Assembly: GCA_026260175.1 (NCBI GenBank)
Contig: JAKCWW010000029.1
Span: 1 to 64,000 of the forward strand
Direction: 5' to 3'
DNA: 64,000 nt
Source of the DNA: Reticulitermes lucifugus
Taxonomy: Eukaryota; Arthropoda; Insecta; Blattodea; Rhinotermitidae
Below are positions 25,964-37,797 of this stretch, one piece after another; within the stretch, counting starts at the first letter, position 1, and the number at the start of each line of letters is the position of its first letter. A program made the translations under genes and the position numbers. A model generated the notes under the pieces. It saw only the letters and a list, made by a program, of their open reading frames with translations. It searched no databases and was not told where the DNA came from.

Positions 25964-27687
25964 TTTGATTGGAGAAATAAAACGGGATGATTTTACACCT
26001 CTTCCCTCCCCCAAGAAAAACATAAGAAATTTTAAGTGAGGAAGGGGTCATGAGGTCATGGCCTAATAATAATTATGGTGTTGATATTTACTGACACACT
26101 AAGGAAAAAACAAAATATGTCTTTAAAAGTAGCCGATATTCTGGCACATGTTTGAAGTGTCACATTCCGAATAGAAGTTTATAACATTACAATTTTACCA
26201 ACCACCACCCTCTCTCCGAAGTACATTTTAGGTAATGAAATAAGAATTAAAGATCATAGGTTTTCTTTAGGTTGTATGTGTTTTCGTATAATTTGAGTGT
26301 CTCAGCAGATCTTGTATTGAAAAATGACTGGAAGATATAGTTACTTATATTAACGTAGTTTAAACAGTGCGCATATTAGAGTGCGATTTTTTTTATATTT
26401 ATCCTTAATTTTATTTTGTTTTGTGTAAGATAAACACTAATAGACTGATAATGTGCATCACAACTGTAAGGATGGTGGCATTTTCGTAATTTAGGGATAA
26501 TTAATTATAATTTCTTCTTCTGTAAATACATGAAAGATTTGAAGTATAATTTTAAGAATGATTAAATTGTGAATTTGACCTTTCAGCCTGCTCAGTATGG
26601 AACGTCAGGAATGGATGGGAGATCTTTTCTCCACATTCTTTAAGCCCCCAGTACATTCAGTTATTAGAAATACAAGGTTTGTGGGCACGGTGTCACAACA
26701 AAGGAACAATAATTCAAAGTCAAAAACCTCCACACATCTGCCTTACAGGATAGGTCTTCTTGTGAAGGTTTGATTATCTTCAGGTATTAGTGTAGGTGGT
26801 AAAGAATTTTTCCTTTCCTTTCTTCCTTAGTTGCTGCCTGTCAATCTCTTTATATATAAGGATTTCTTGAGGCAATTTTCTTAGCATAGGTTTTTATACT
26901 TTTTTGTGAGTTATTTCTGTCTCTGTTTTTCATTCCCTTTCTCTCAATTCGTCTGCGTGCAAAAGCCTCTGGGGATTCTGTTTTCAATTTGCGGGTGATA
27001 GGAGGCGAGTGGTTGCAAGACTTGTGCTGCTCTCCGGATAGCAACCCCTCGTTACCCGCCGGGAATAATAATGAGAATGCCGCTGCGTTTAGTGCATCAG
27101 ATGCCCTAGAAAGTTAGTTGCCGATGGAAAAGTTGATTAAACGATTACATTAGCTTATTACAATTAAAGTTACATAGATGTACAGGCTGATGTGTCCTTA
27201 AAACACACAGAGATGCAAGTTTGAGCATTTTGCACGAAAAACTAAGTAGAGTGATCAGAATAATTATTGAGAATCTGCTAGGGGCCTGGCCAAAAACTTA
27301 AAAACTTCGGTCAGAAAATAAGTTTAAATAATTCATAATCATATAAAGTCTTTGCCGAGCGATTGTCATTATTTGTAGAGCTGACAGGATAGCTGACAAC
27401 ACAGGAAAGGAACTACTAACAACAGGGAATATAAAAGCTCTTCCCAAGACAAATCAACTGCCTCAGTTGTGGAGTGCAATAAGTGCAAAATTAGAGGAAT
27501 AGCAGCACAATTACATCTGAGTTCTTATTAAAGTTCAGAATAAAGAGCTTGAAGTATGTGCATTGAAATTTAATCTTCTGTTTCTCATATTTTCCGCATT
27601 TCATGAAACCCCAGCGAGTATTAGAATGTTCACGAGAACTGCCCAAGTGTCCATCCGAGTCCGAAAACCTGTGTAACTTATAATAAG
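25964..27687. other. AT-rich intergenic DNA, nothing recognised
   Basis: No feature could be supported. The minus ORF at 26850-27044 lacks motifs. Confidence 0.4.
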
Positions 27688-27946
27688 CGGTAAAGTTTTC
27701 CCTGTCCATTTCATGAAGGCATTCGTGGGAGTGGACGTAGAGATCCACGCATTTTAACCTCGGTAGTAGTTGGAGGTGAGTGGTCGATTTCACGTCCCTC
27801 CCTCTGGGAAGTAGCCGCAGTACCCGTTGAATGTGGGGGTCGGTTGGATCTCGAAGCCGGTCTGGACATTTCGGAGAAGAGACAAAACTCTTGACTTTAC
27901 TAGGATTCGAACTCCGAATCCTCCAAGCCGTAACCTAGCCTCTATA
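27688..27946 (-). mobile_element. tRNA-derived SINE, family B, copy 4 (with head)
   Basis: The minus strand from 27946 shows ggctaggttacggcttgga (A-box region) and ggagttcgaatcctag (an excellent B box), then tccagaccggcttcgag, acgtgaaatcgaccactcacc, ccgaggttaaaatgcg, ctacgtccactcccacg, ccttcatgaaatgg, and a tail of aaaactttacc. The body follows the copy at 15126 with moderate divergence. It shows that family B has a canonical tRNA-like Pol III promoter. Confidence 0.75.
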
Positions 27947-28030
27947 ATGGCAATGGTTTACTTTGTCTCCGCATACCCTCCTATCTGTAGAACAATTCTT
28001 TTTCTTGTGTCCGCGACTGTGCATTCAACA

Positions 28031-28140
28031 TAATTGCGACTGCACAATAAAAACTATCTAGGTACACGTACATGGGTGTAAATGGCATCTATAATTTAGT
28101 TGTCTTCACCTAGATGGTTTTTGTGTAACTACCGCAATTA
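28031..28140. repeat. Short inverted repeat FB5
   Basis: Arms 28031-28063 and 28108-28140 match in inverted order: taattgcg at the outside, then caca..aaaac(t/c)atctaggt at the inside, with one or two gaps. The spacer is 44 bp. It could be a small MITE or a chance hairpin retained from one. Confidence 0.5.
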
Positions 28141-29496
28141 AACCACTTTAACATAATCTTGATACATATAAACAACTTTAAGATATTTGCAGCTATCACT
28201 TGTAACTGTGACGAGTCTCCTTCATACGCAGCCCGAAGTTTCTTCACGCACTGCATTTTAATTCAAGCTTCAGTCTTGCAGAAAAAAGATTAGACAATGT
28301 AGGAAGTTGGATGTTTAAAATTTGCTTCCGGTATACGTTCCTACTAAAACAATATTCGTGGTTTTAGATGAAATATTGAGCAAAATCTTTAGTTAAAACA
28401 GATTGACAGTTTTTTTTTGTAGTTTTATGAAATTGTACTTTTTGCGGAGGTCATTGGCTTTTGGAGAAAGAGAAGAATGCGGGGGAAGCAGCTGTATTCT
28501 ATGACGCTTACAGTAAGACCGTAAAATTTATATAGCTGGATTGAGTGTAATCATGAAAACTCTGGTAAAATATTCAAGATTAAAAGTGGGATTATATGAA
28601 AAATACGTCAAATAAGTAAGAAAAATGTTAAAATTTTAAAGATTTTTAAGTTGATCAATCTTTCAGAAAATAATGTGACACTAATATTACTGCACAGGCC
28701 TATTCTAAGAATGATTTTAATAAGAATTTTATATTCAGAATAAAATTGATGTTCCTAAAATAAAGAAGTATATCTACAGTTCCAATTAAAGATATTTAAA
28801 AAGGCGGAATGTATTATAAAGTATGCACTAAACCCTCTTAATTATATTAATTTCATTAAAAGGTTTAGAGTATGGGTATTTGGGAAAATTCTGTCTTCTC
28901 ATTTCTTTAAATCCTAGGGCCACAGGGATGATGGCCATCTGCATCGGTTAGCAATGTGACTGATGATTTAGTACACATCAAGTTCATTCAGCCTGTTCCT
29001 CTTCTCCCTGTTTCAATTTAACTTTGATAAGCGTGTGTCATCCAATGCCTATCTTCGATTAATGAGGAATGCCTGCAGTGACAGAACAAGTCCCCTTCGC
29101 TCCTAAATTCTATCCATTTCTGCTCTTCTTCCTTTCAAGTACTAACCGTCCTGCTTTCCCTTTTCTTTCTAGTATTATGGAGTATCTTCTTCCTCTTTCC
29201 TCTAGCCGATTCGTTGGGGCTATAGTGAGAATTTAATCACTCCTAATTACTTGCTCTCGACAGCCACTTTTATAATGATGATAAATAGAAACTCTGGAAT
29301 AACGCCCTAGTTGTTGCTCTACCCTGTCCGGCAAGTGAGGAATGCTTCTCGTGATGACATCAGAATTCCGCCCTACGTACTCAATTGAAAACGCTTCACT
29401 GTTTCGTCACAGAATTATATTATCATTGCAAGGACTCGAAACATTTATCTATTTTCCTTTAAGAGGTAAAACTGACATATCATTCATGTACTAAGT
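28141..29496. other. AT-rich intergenic DNA, nothing recognised
   Basis: No feature could be supported. Confidence 0.4.
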
Positions 29497-29646
29497 AGCA
29501 GTGCTTTTCCCCATATTAAAGCAGGTGGGGCGTGAGAATGACCACTAACCTCCATCTAGCGCTTACGTTAAGAATGACTGGAGCTGTACATCCACCATCC
29601 CTGTATCACTTTATGCTGTGTAAAGTGGCAGCTTTACCTTCTTCTT
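29497..29646 (+). mobile_element. tRNA-derived SINE, family B, copy 5 (3' part, diverged)
   Basis: Recognisable blocks in family order are taaagcaggtggggcgtgag, tgaccactaacctccatcta, gcgcttacgttaagaa, tacatccaccatccctg, and a gcagctttacctt tail. It is more diverged than the other copies, and the usual ggccttcatggcct block is degraded. Confidence 0.6.
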
Positions 29647-31389
29647 AATCAGCAAGTAATGTAGTACTAGTGTGTACTTGTAACAGATAGATTCTTTATG
29701 ATAGACCAGCTGCAGGTCGAAAACTCTAATTTAATTGAAGGATAATAACATATTTTCTAAGTTTGTTAATTCGATGACAGATTTCACATAGAAGTAGATT
29801 CAAATGTAACTGTGATGACTCTGCAGCAAAATGACATGGATATTCTAACAACAGTGTTTTCAAATCTCTGAGTATAATTTTTTTCAAGAAGGTAGCACTG
29901 CCATTCATATACATATAAACAGAGAACGAATACAGCAAAAATGTAAGCCTATATTTCTCGTGTTTTAACGCCATAAAATCTAATGAACAAGTATTTTTTT
30001 TAATTATATGAAGAGCAATTCTGACGTGCAATTTACACACTAACGACATCAGACCTCTAAATTTCTCTGTGTTGTGTGATTCCGTGTATTACTTTTCAGG
30101 GTAATAATTACCATTAGTCTGTTTGCTGGCATAGACCTTTAGAATTTCTTCACGAACACACACAAGATCTGTAGCCATGCTCACACCTTCCTGTCACGTG
30201 GTGACAGGGTACCCGTTGGAAATCATATGCACTTCTTTGTGGAATCAATATCTATATTATGCATACTGCGAACCTTCCAGCTCTCAACTGATCTGTCACT
30301 GCTATGTAAGCCATTCTTGTAATCATGTATGATTGTTATTGTCTTCTCGAAAGAGATTCAGAATTTGCTGAAAGACTTAAGCCCGTTTCCATATACGTAA
30401 TGGTAATAAGTTATTGCTTTTTCATTATAAATTATTTTTATTTTGTTGGGTCGTGTACAAACGAAATTCCTTCAGGTTTGCATGCATGTTATTTCCTATT
30501 AGCAAGGATAAAATCAATGTAGCGATATTACGATAAAGCCTTTTCTAAAATAGCTTAAAATTGGAAAGATTTTGAAGTAGAAATGTAAATAAATTCAGTG
30601 CCCACATTGACGATAGAACAGTTTTTCTTTGAAATAAAGCAACTACCACATCAGATCAATAATTTCGAAATTCATTATCAGTCGCACGACTACGTCCGTT
30701 CTTACTAACCTGAAACACTGCAATAGTAAACAAAACATACTTGACGTGTATATACGCTACACAGCTCTGACAGTAAACAGAACTTGGACAGTGCACTTGG
30801 CTTAACTTCAGTGGATGCGCAATATTTCAATGACAATTAAGTCCCCAGTCAGTGAGGCCGATTAGAACATTGGAAACAATGAGTGACACGGTTAATTTGA
30901 GTTCTGTTTGGGGACTCGACTGTGAACAGATGAGGTCTATTCGTGCTCTCTCTTGTTTTACCTTACCTCATTACATCTCCCTCTTCCTCGTGGGTTCTTG
31001 ATGGTATGTTTAATTAGCCACTGTAGACAGACCGAAACGCAGATAGCAGGCGAAGGATGATGAAGGGAGGGATGATAGAAGAGGGGTTGAAAACAGTTTA
31101 CTACCCCTAGAGATCTAGTTGATATGGACCCTAATACCCACAAGTGTGAAATTGAATGTGTGTAGACAGGATTGCACACATGCTATGCCCATTTCAGCAA
31201 CCATAATTTCTAAAACTATTTAGCTTCGCAATTAAGTCGTGTAACCATATTCATCTTAAATTTAAGCCTAGTAAATCAGTTGCAGTGGACTTAAATCCCA
31301 GACATTTATATTATTTCTGAATCTTATAGAAAGTAATTTTAATAGACACTGATAGAGTAGAATACCATCAATAACAACTAAAAATATTT
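29647..31389. other. AT-rich intergenic DNA; one E-box palindrome
   Basis: At 30190-30208 there is the perfect palindrome CCTGTCAC-GTG-GTGACAGG with a central CACGTG E-box. Nothing else is recognised. The small ORFs (29726-30049 minus, 30325-30522 plus) carry no motif. Confidence 0.4.
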
Positions 31390-31673
31390 ACTATGTACAT
31401 AAAATTTGGTTACAACATGTTTCAGCCGGAACAGGCCATCTTCAAGTAACACAAAATACCGAAAAATGTTAGATGGATTAATGCAAATGTGTTTTCAATA
31501 GAAGAGAGATCTAATTTAACAATGAAGGTGTAAGTTAATTGTTAAATGATAATTCATTTCAATTGAAAACACTTAAATTTGCATAAATCCTTCAAAGAAC
31601 TTTGTTATTCTGTATTGCCTGACAATGGTCTTTTCCGGCCGAAACAAGTTGTAATCAAAATTTATGTATATAT
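31390..31673. mobile_element. Foldback element FB6 with GAAAC core in both arms
   Basis: The left arm (from 31390) and right arm (to 31673) are inverted copies: acataaa(a)tttggttacaac, then atgtttc(a/g)gccgga, then aggccat(c/t)(t/g)tcaag, and towards the middle atgcaaat..gtgttttcaat. The core appears as CTTGAAGATGGCC..GGCTGAAACATG on minus in the left arm (31415-31446) and CCTGACAATGGTC..GGCCGAAACAAG on plus in the right arm (31618-31648). The short loop region pairs again (tttaacaat / attgttaaa near 31515-31545). It has no ORF. Confidence 0.75.
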
Positions 31674-33640
31674 GTATATATATATTTATATGAAATAAAC
31701 ATTTTTATTTTTGATTTACGGTCTCACACTTTATCATTTTTATTATCACACCCAACCCTCAATTGCGGTTTCAGTTTTTGCCTTCTTTATGATCAACACA
31801 TATGTTACAGTCACTAACAAAAACGAATATCAAAATGGAATAAATTTATTCAGTTCTACTATTTGATTGCCCCATATTCGGACACAGGAGATTTTGCCTT
31901 GAAATGCACTTAAACAAANNNNNNNNNNNNNNNNNNAAGCCACTGTACAATATATTTAGTAGAAACTGTTGTCAAAAACATTTCATTAATTTTATACACC
32001 TTATCAATAGAAAATTGTAAGTAACAATATTGTTATTATATGTACTTGGTTAAACTTTAACCCTAATATACACATGTAAAATAGGGTTTGTTTTTGGAAA
32101 AATAAAAAAAAAATTTTATTCATTTCGAAAATTCCTTCATAGGAATATCATAACCACACTATTGGACGTGATGCAATTAAATACTCTTCCGAATAAGATT
32201 AGAAATTAAATCTTATTTGAAGCAGACTCTGTTTCTCAACAGAGAAATGAGTGTTTAATAAAGGAAACAACAGTTCTTCTACTTGCTTTGAATGAGTGTG
32301 CAGCCCTGTTTCTTTCGTTGGGGGAAGAGAAGAAATTACAATTCTCCCAAAAGAAAGTTTTAAAGGAAATTTCTGAACTTAAGAACGTAAATTAAGGTGA
32401 CGGTATGGAATATTGCAAAAGAGGAAATTAGTAAAACATAAGCCAGCCAATTTTATGAGACCGAAATAGTCTGACGGTACTAAAAAGTGATGCGAGAAAT
32501 TAAGGTCTATATAAGTATGGTAGAAACTTCAGTCTTGAAATGGGAAAGGAATTTATATCTTGTGAAGTTTTGAAGTAAATAAGGGGATAACGCAGGAAAT
32601 ATATAAAATAAATACAGTGTCATTGTGTGGTCTGGCTTTGTCGGACACGGGATTTGATCCAGTGACGAGTTCTTGTGAAAACTATATTAAAATTTAAGGG
32701 TACCATAAAAGGCGAAAGATAATTATTTTGAACAGATGAGAGAGTATACATTGAAGAAAAACCTTGCTCCACGAGATTAGTGCATATGTAGGTTTACGTA
32801 GGTTGTGTAACCTTAGAGTTTAGAAACAGCTGTTTCAACGCCAAGGATATGTCAGTGGTCTGGAAGGAACTTTAGATAAAGGGTAGTTCTGTAGCAGGGT
32901 TAGCCCATATGTTGTATGCTTACAAAATATTAATTGGTAAGGACAAAGGGTCTGCTCATGGAATGCGAGTAGCTATCGCCAAATGCTGGGTGGTCCACAG
33001 CCAGTTACATGTTTACGGTATTACGAGACGTCGCGTTATCGATAGTTTGAGTCGGATGGACAGACGTTTATTGTAATATTGATAAGTATCGCTCCGCATG
33101 TCGTGGCAGGTGGCGTTCTTCTTTTTAACTCTCCTCCTTTTAAACCGGTAGGTACAGTTCCATTTAGACAACGGGCCATGATGAAGTACAGTCGTACCTC
33201 ATTAATAGAGTTCTCATATCCAGAATGACATGAGCATATTTCGGGCGTACTCAAGTTTGATGGGAGATCCAAGGTTGTTAATTTCTAAACAACAATTTAA
33301 ATTGCTGTATTTTCGTGTCCCATATAGTGCAGTTAGGATTTATGTCATTATAACATCGTAGAAGCAAGGCTTATATCTTATTTCATTGGTAAATTTATTT
33401 TTAAAAATCATTGATTCAAAGAGGCCAATACGTAGCTTTGTGTTTTTCGAAATACTTTGTCATCTTTATGAGGAGAAGGAACACAAGTTGCAATTTTATA
33501 AGAACAAAGAGATCAGAAAAATAGATGGAATTAGGATGTATGAAGCAGTTACAGTATTTATTCCAAAATGAGGAACATATTATTTTATACACGGCACACA
33601 TTGTTGTTTTAAAAGTGAGGTGTTTGTGGTGGTGGTAGTG
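31674..33640. other. AT-rich intergenic DNA, nothing recognised
   Basis: It includes the short assembly gap at 31919-31936. The minus ORF at 33036-33272 has no motif I know. Confidence 0.4.
31919..31936. other. Assembly gap (18 N)
   Basis: A run of N bases; the flanks carry no array that would explain it. Confidence 0.95.
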
Positions 33641-33741
33641 GTGGTGTGTTTGTGTGTGTTATATATATATATGTGTGTGTGTTTGTGTGTTATATATATA
33701 TGTGTATGTGTTTGTGTTATATATATATATATGTGTGTGTA
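33641..33741. repeat. Compound TG/AT microsatellite with a higher-order unit
   Basis: The block (TG)n-TTTGTGTGT-(TA)n is repeated about three times at roughly 30-35 bp intervals, so the microsatellite itself has expanded as a larger unit. The open frames over it are composition artefacts. Confidence 0.85.
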
Positions 33742-34119
33742 TTTTAGAGGAAGAGACACTTGGAACATACCCACGTAGTAGACCGAGAATTATATTGGTG
33801 GATAGCATTGAGAAGCCTCTTAAGACGACATTTACTGAGGACTGGAGGTAGATGGATTTCTCAAAGGAAAAGGCTAAATAGCTGGTTTTGTTACTAACCG
33901 TGTCAAAGCTTCAGAATTTGCGAACACACTATTAGTTACTTAAGTAGATAATCGGTCAGTCGTGAGTATTTTTGTAATTTCCTATGAATTATCTTTTTAA
34001 ACGTTTTCAAACACTGTGTTACTGTGCCGTAACACAGTTGACGTAGTAAGGTATTTAATAATGTCGCCTATATTTATATGCTTTCACTTCCGGTCTTATT
34101 CTATATGAACGTTATATAA
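33742..34119. other. Intergenic DNA, nothing recognised
   Basis: No feature could be supported. Confidence 0.35.
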
Positions 34120-34210
34120 AAGCATATTTCACTATTATCAACAGCACAGTCACAACCAACACATACGATGTTGGTTGTGACTGTGCTGTTGATAAGAGTG
34201 AAATATACTT
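34120..34210. repeat. Near-perfect 42-bp-arm hairpin (FB7)
   Basis: The left arm 34120-34161 and right arm 34169-34210 are reverse complements at 40 of 42 positions, separated by only 7 nt (catacga). The arms contain cagcacagtcacaaccaaca. Similarity stops sharply outside the arms. The block atacgatgttggttgtgactg resembles atatgatgttgtgttgtgactg at 47143, so this may be a compact MITE; a small-RNA hairpin is the alternative. Animal miRNA precursors are usually less perfectly paired. Confidence 0.8.
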
Positions 34211-36848
34211 TTGCGTGTACACACCAACAGGGATGTCTAATATTAAAATGAATGGTATGGTTTACATGTATAATATTTCTAATTTGACAAGAGCATGTGG
34301 AGTTGTTAAGACGTAACTTTAGAAGTCAAATGGAACTGGTTGTTGGGTGTAACATTCTGTCGACTTGTGATCCCAACAACCTTATATAAAGAGTTCTGAC
34401 CATGGTATATTACGGGTAGTATTACTTTGTTTCTACATGCTGACCATTGTCTAATATTCTAAACAGAGCGAAATGTTTCGAAAGACGAAAGTATTTCCGG
34501 CCTCAGGTAAAATTTTGAGATGCGCCCACTGTGTGATATTTAGAAGCTCTTTCTTTCAGACACACCTGTGTACGGGTCTCTCCAACGTTTGACGTAAGGA
34601 GAGAAACAAATTCAATTTTCGTAACTTTGTCTTGTGTTTCGAATACTAGATTGCAGACAGAGTTCCGAAAATAAACTGTATTTAACTGCATACATATATC
34701 TCAGTTTGGTACTTTCCGTTGTAATATTTATAAAAAGGTAAATAGCTAATGGTTTGAAATCATAAACATGTAGTAACTGCGCAGTGATTTCTTTTTCAAG
34801 TGAACAGCTTCTTAGAATGCTGAATTTGGAGACATTACACCCCCTCTTAAACGATGGTAACTCTTGAGATGTCGAAAGTACCTGACACGCCACAAGACGA
34901 ATCTCCAGCAGCTGAAGTTCTAAACATATTTATATCGTACCCCAGGTAGACACTTTTATTTCCAGTAGAGTGAAGGTGGAGCTTGGAACCTCACGTGGTC
35001 CAATTTGAAACGTCTCCACAGCCTGACATGACATCCAGGTAGCCTAGTCCTGTAATTAGAATCCATCTTAGTTCCTTCTTACGCTTTATCCCTAGCCATC
35101 TTTTTTTGTCCGATCCTTTCTCGTCTTAGAGTCTTCGTGATTGAGGTAATGCCTTATCCGACCCTCCTAGCATCGCCATCATCTATTATAATATTTTATA
35201 GTAATTGGACGCGGTTACACAGAACAAGGTATTAGACTGTATTTTAAAGAACAAATAACTAATGAAGAGACAGAGCCACCTGGAACCCAAACAGGTATGG
35301 CGTCATTCTTATCACAATCCCTTCCACTAATATTGAGTTGACGTCAGCGTGGCACAGCGATGTTATCTAAGATTTCTGTTTTCATTCTTCATCAGTACCT
35401 TTACTAATACACGTGGTATTTTAATCATGTGACCATTACGCTTGTACGAAAAAATTTAAAGTTTAAGTAGGCCTATTTTCGGAAAAGGAAAATAATAAGA
35501 ATTTTCCTTGTGAGATGTGCGGTGGAAAAACTGGCAATGGGACTGGTTTGTCCCTGGATACGTCGGTCTCCCCCATCAGTATCATTCAAGCAGTGTTAAA
35601 TACTAACGTTTCTTTCACCTAAAATCGATATCATATAAGCTTTAAAATTAAGAGCGTCTAAATATAAAACACTTCTGTCTGTAAAAAGAAAGAATGTTTA
35701 AAACATATCTTAGACTGTGTTTTATTACCAGTCCAGCAATTCACTCCCTAAATCCTAGGTCCTCTTCGAAAGTTCTTTCCAACAATAATAATATATTCCT
35801 TAGGCTTTAATTTTTAGAGACAAGCGCAGCCATCTCCTATACTCTTATTAAACTTTCAGAAACAGACCTCAGAGGGCACATAATATTTTCAGTGCATGCA
35901 AGGAAACCTATATGAAACAAAATAATTTTGGGGAATTGGGACATTAGGTGTGTCTATTATAACATGTAATAGCATTTAACGTAAGTAATGCTAAGGGAAA
36001 TGCAAACGTGTGTGAATTTTACAGAATAATTTTTCCACCCTGCAGTTGATAGTCGCTTCATCTGGTTAATAAATTTCTCATTTCTTACAAAAAGATCTAC
36101 ATTTTTCAAGAGATGGCTGATAAAACGACCGCAAGTACGAAATTATAAATATTTTGTCACTTTACAAACTTCCGTTATTAGTGGGATGGAAGTTTCAGAT
36201 GTTTTTAGACTAGGGAGTAGCTGAGGCAGAATCATGGCTGAAGTGTTTGTGAGCCGGTGGGAGAGCAAGGCATGATTCCATTCGCTGATACAAGGATATC
36301 CAGCCGGCCCCTAGTCGTCTCACATAGTCCGGCCTTTTCCTCCATATCCATGAATATGCTGCATCACACAGATTCTCAACTTCTCCTCCCCTTCTGAGCT
36401 ACAAACGAGACTTTTCCTTGCCCTACGGGTTTCCATCCCCTCTAACGCCAACCCTCAGACAACGAAATATAAAATGGCGAAATGTATATAATACCCGTTT
36501 CGTACATGGGGGAAAAATATAAAGCTTAGGCATTGTTAAAAATTTTTATCAAGATTGATGATGTAGTCCTTGCTTTATATCTTAAAATTAACAGATCACT
36601 GAGTTCTTAAAAAGATCCATTTAATTTTGGGAACAGTACCCCGGCAGCTGTATTCGTGTTTGTCGGAATATGTTTAGAACCGAGCAGTTGACATGGAAGA
36701 AATTTGAATAGAACTCAGCAGTGGACACAGAAGGAATCCAAGATCGCAGGAGAATGTTAAGCGTTACGATATCCTGTGGCGTCTGTGTTGGTTTCCAAAA
36801 ATTTCTACATATTTATTACACACGTAATATTACAGACCTTTTCTGTGC
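34211..36848. other. AT-rich intergenic DNA, nothing recognised
   Basis: No feature could be supported. Minus ORFs at 34503-34893 overlap each other in different frames and show no motif. Confidence 0.4.
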
Positions 36849-37000
36849 TACGGTTCGGAAGCTTAGTCTCCTGCCTCTCAGGTTCGTGCTCGATCCCAGG
36901 AAAATTTGCGTGGAATTTGTGGTGGACTTAATGACACTAACAGAGGTTCCTCTCCGAGGACTTCGGTTTTACTCTGTCAGAATCAATCCAACATTTCTCC
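36849..37000 (+). mobile_element. tRNA-derived SINE, family A, copy 2
   Basis: Plus-strand blocks follow family A: gcttagtctcctgcctctcagg, B box ttcgtgctcgatcccagg, gcgtggaatttgtggtgga, then gaggttcctctccgaggactt, cggttttactctgtcag and aatccaacatttctcc. It is diverged from the copy at 4671, with the A-box region degraded. Only about 640 bp separate it from an inverted copy at 37635. Confidence 0.65.
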
Positions 37001-37634
37001 AAACACATTTATTTATCACAGAGGCATATTCTTATCGACTTGCAAAGTCCTCAAATAATATGTTTAAAAGGCTATTGAAAGTATAGAAATGGTCCATTAT
37101 TATAAAAAAACTAAAAGTATGCTTGTAATTCATTATAAGGTTAGGTGAAACAATGATTGCAAATCGAATGTAGAATAAACCACTCTATTTGCCAAAATAC
37201 ATTCCTGTTGAGATTTAGTTTTGCGTTGTATTGTGTGTTATGTTTCAAACAGTAAAGTCTTTTTTGTTCGGAAAAGTGGACAGATTTTCAAAGAAGAGAA
37301 GTCCGCTTTGACAGACCCATTCCATCTGTAACACAATTAAGTTGCATATTTTCACGTTTTAGAAGAAAGAATCAAAGTGACTACTGCCATTCACGGATTC
37401 TGATTCTGATACGGAAGCGTATTGCCAAGCAATCCTGCGTTAAAAGAAATTAGGCACCGTAAATCCGGTCTCAACTCCTTCATCTTCTTCTTTTATTTTC
37501 TTACAGTTGAGAAACGTAACAAATGAAGCAGTAACGTTTAGGTCTCTGGTTGTGTCTTTAAGTGCTTTTCTTAACACAATGCTAATTCCTACTCTTCTAT
37601 AGCGTCAGTGATAGATGAATGAATGAATAGGAAA

Positions 37635-37797
37635 TACTGGTCGAATGATGCTGAATGGGGAAAGCGAAGTATTCAGAGAAAAACCTGTTTCAGTACAAAT
37701 TTGCCCACCACAAATCCCATATAGAGAGTCGTTGAATTGAATATAGGCCTCCACAGAGACAGGTCGGATACTAATTTGTTGAGCTATGTCACGATGT
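37635..37797 (-). mobile_element. tRNA-derived SINE, family A, copy 3
   Basis: In plus orientation the blocks gcgaagtattcagagaaaaa, cctgtttcagtacaaatttg, ccaccacaaatcccatat, tataggcctccacagagac, and ttgttgagctatgtcacgat match copy 1 (4734-4864) in order. The B box is mutated. It is old. Confidence 0.7.

Noticed and set aside
33580-33851. ORFs rich in THIYI / CVCVLYIY repeats
   Set aside because: Translation of the TG/AT microsatellite.
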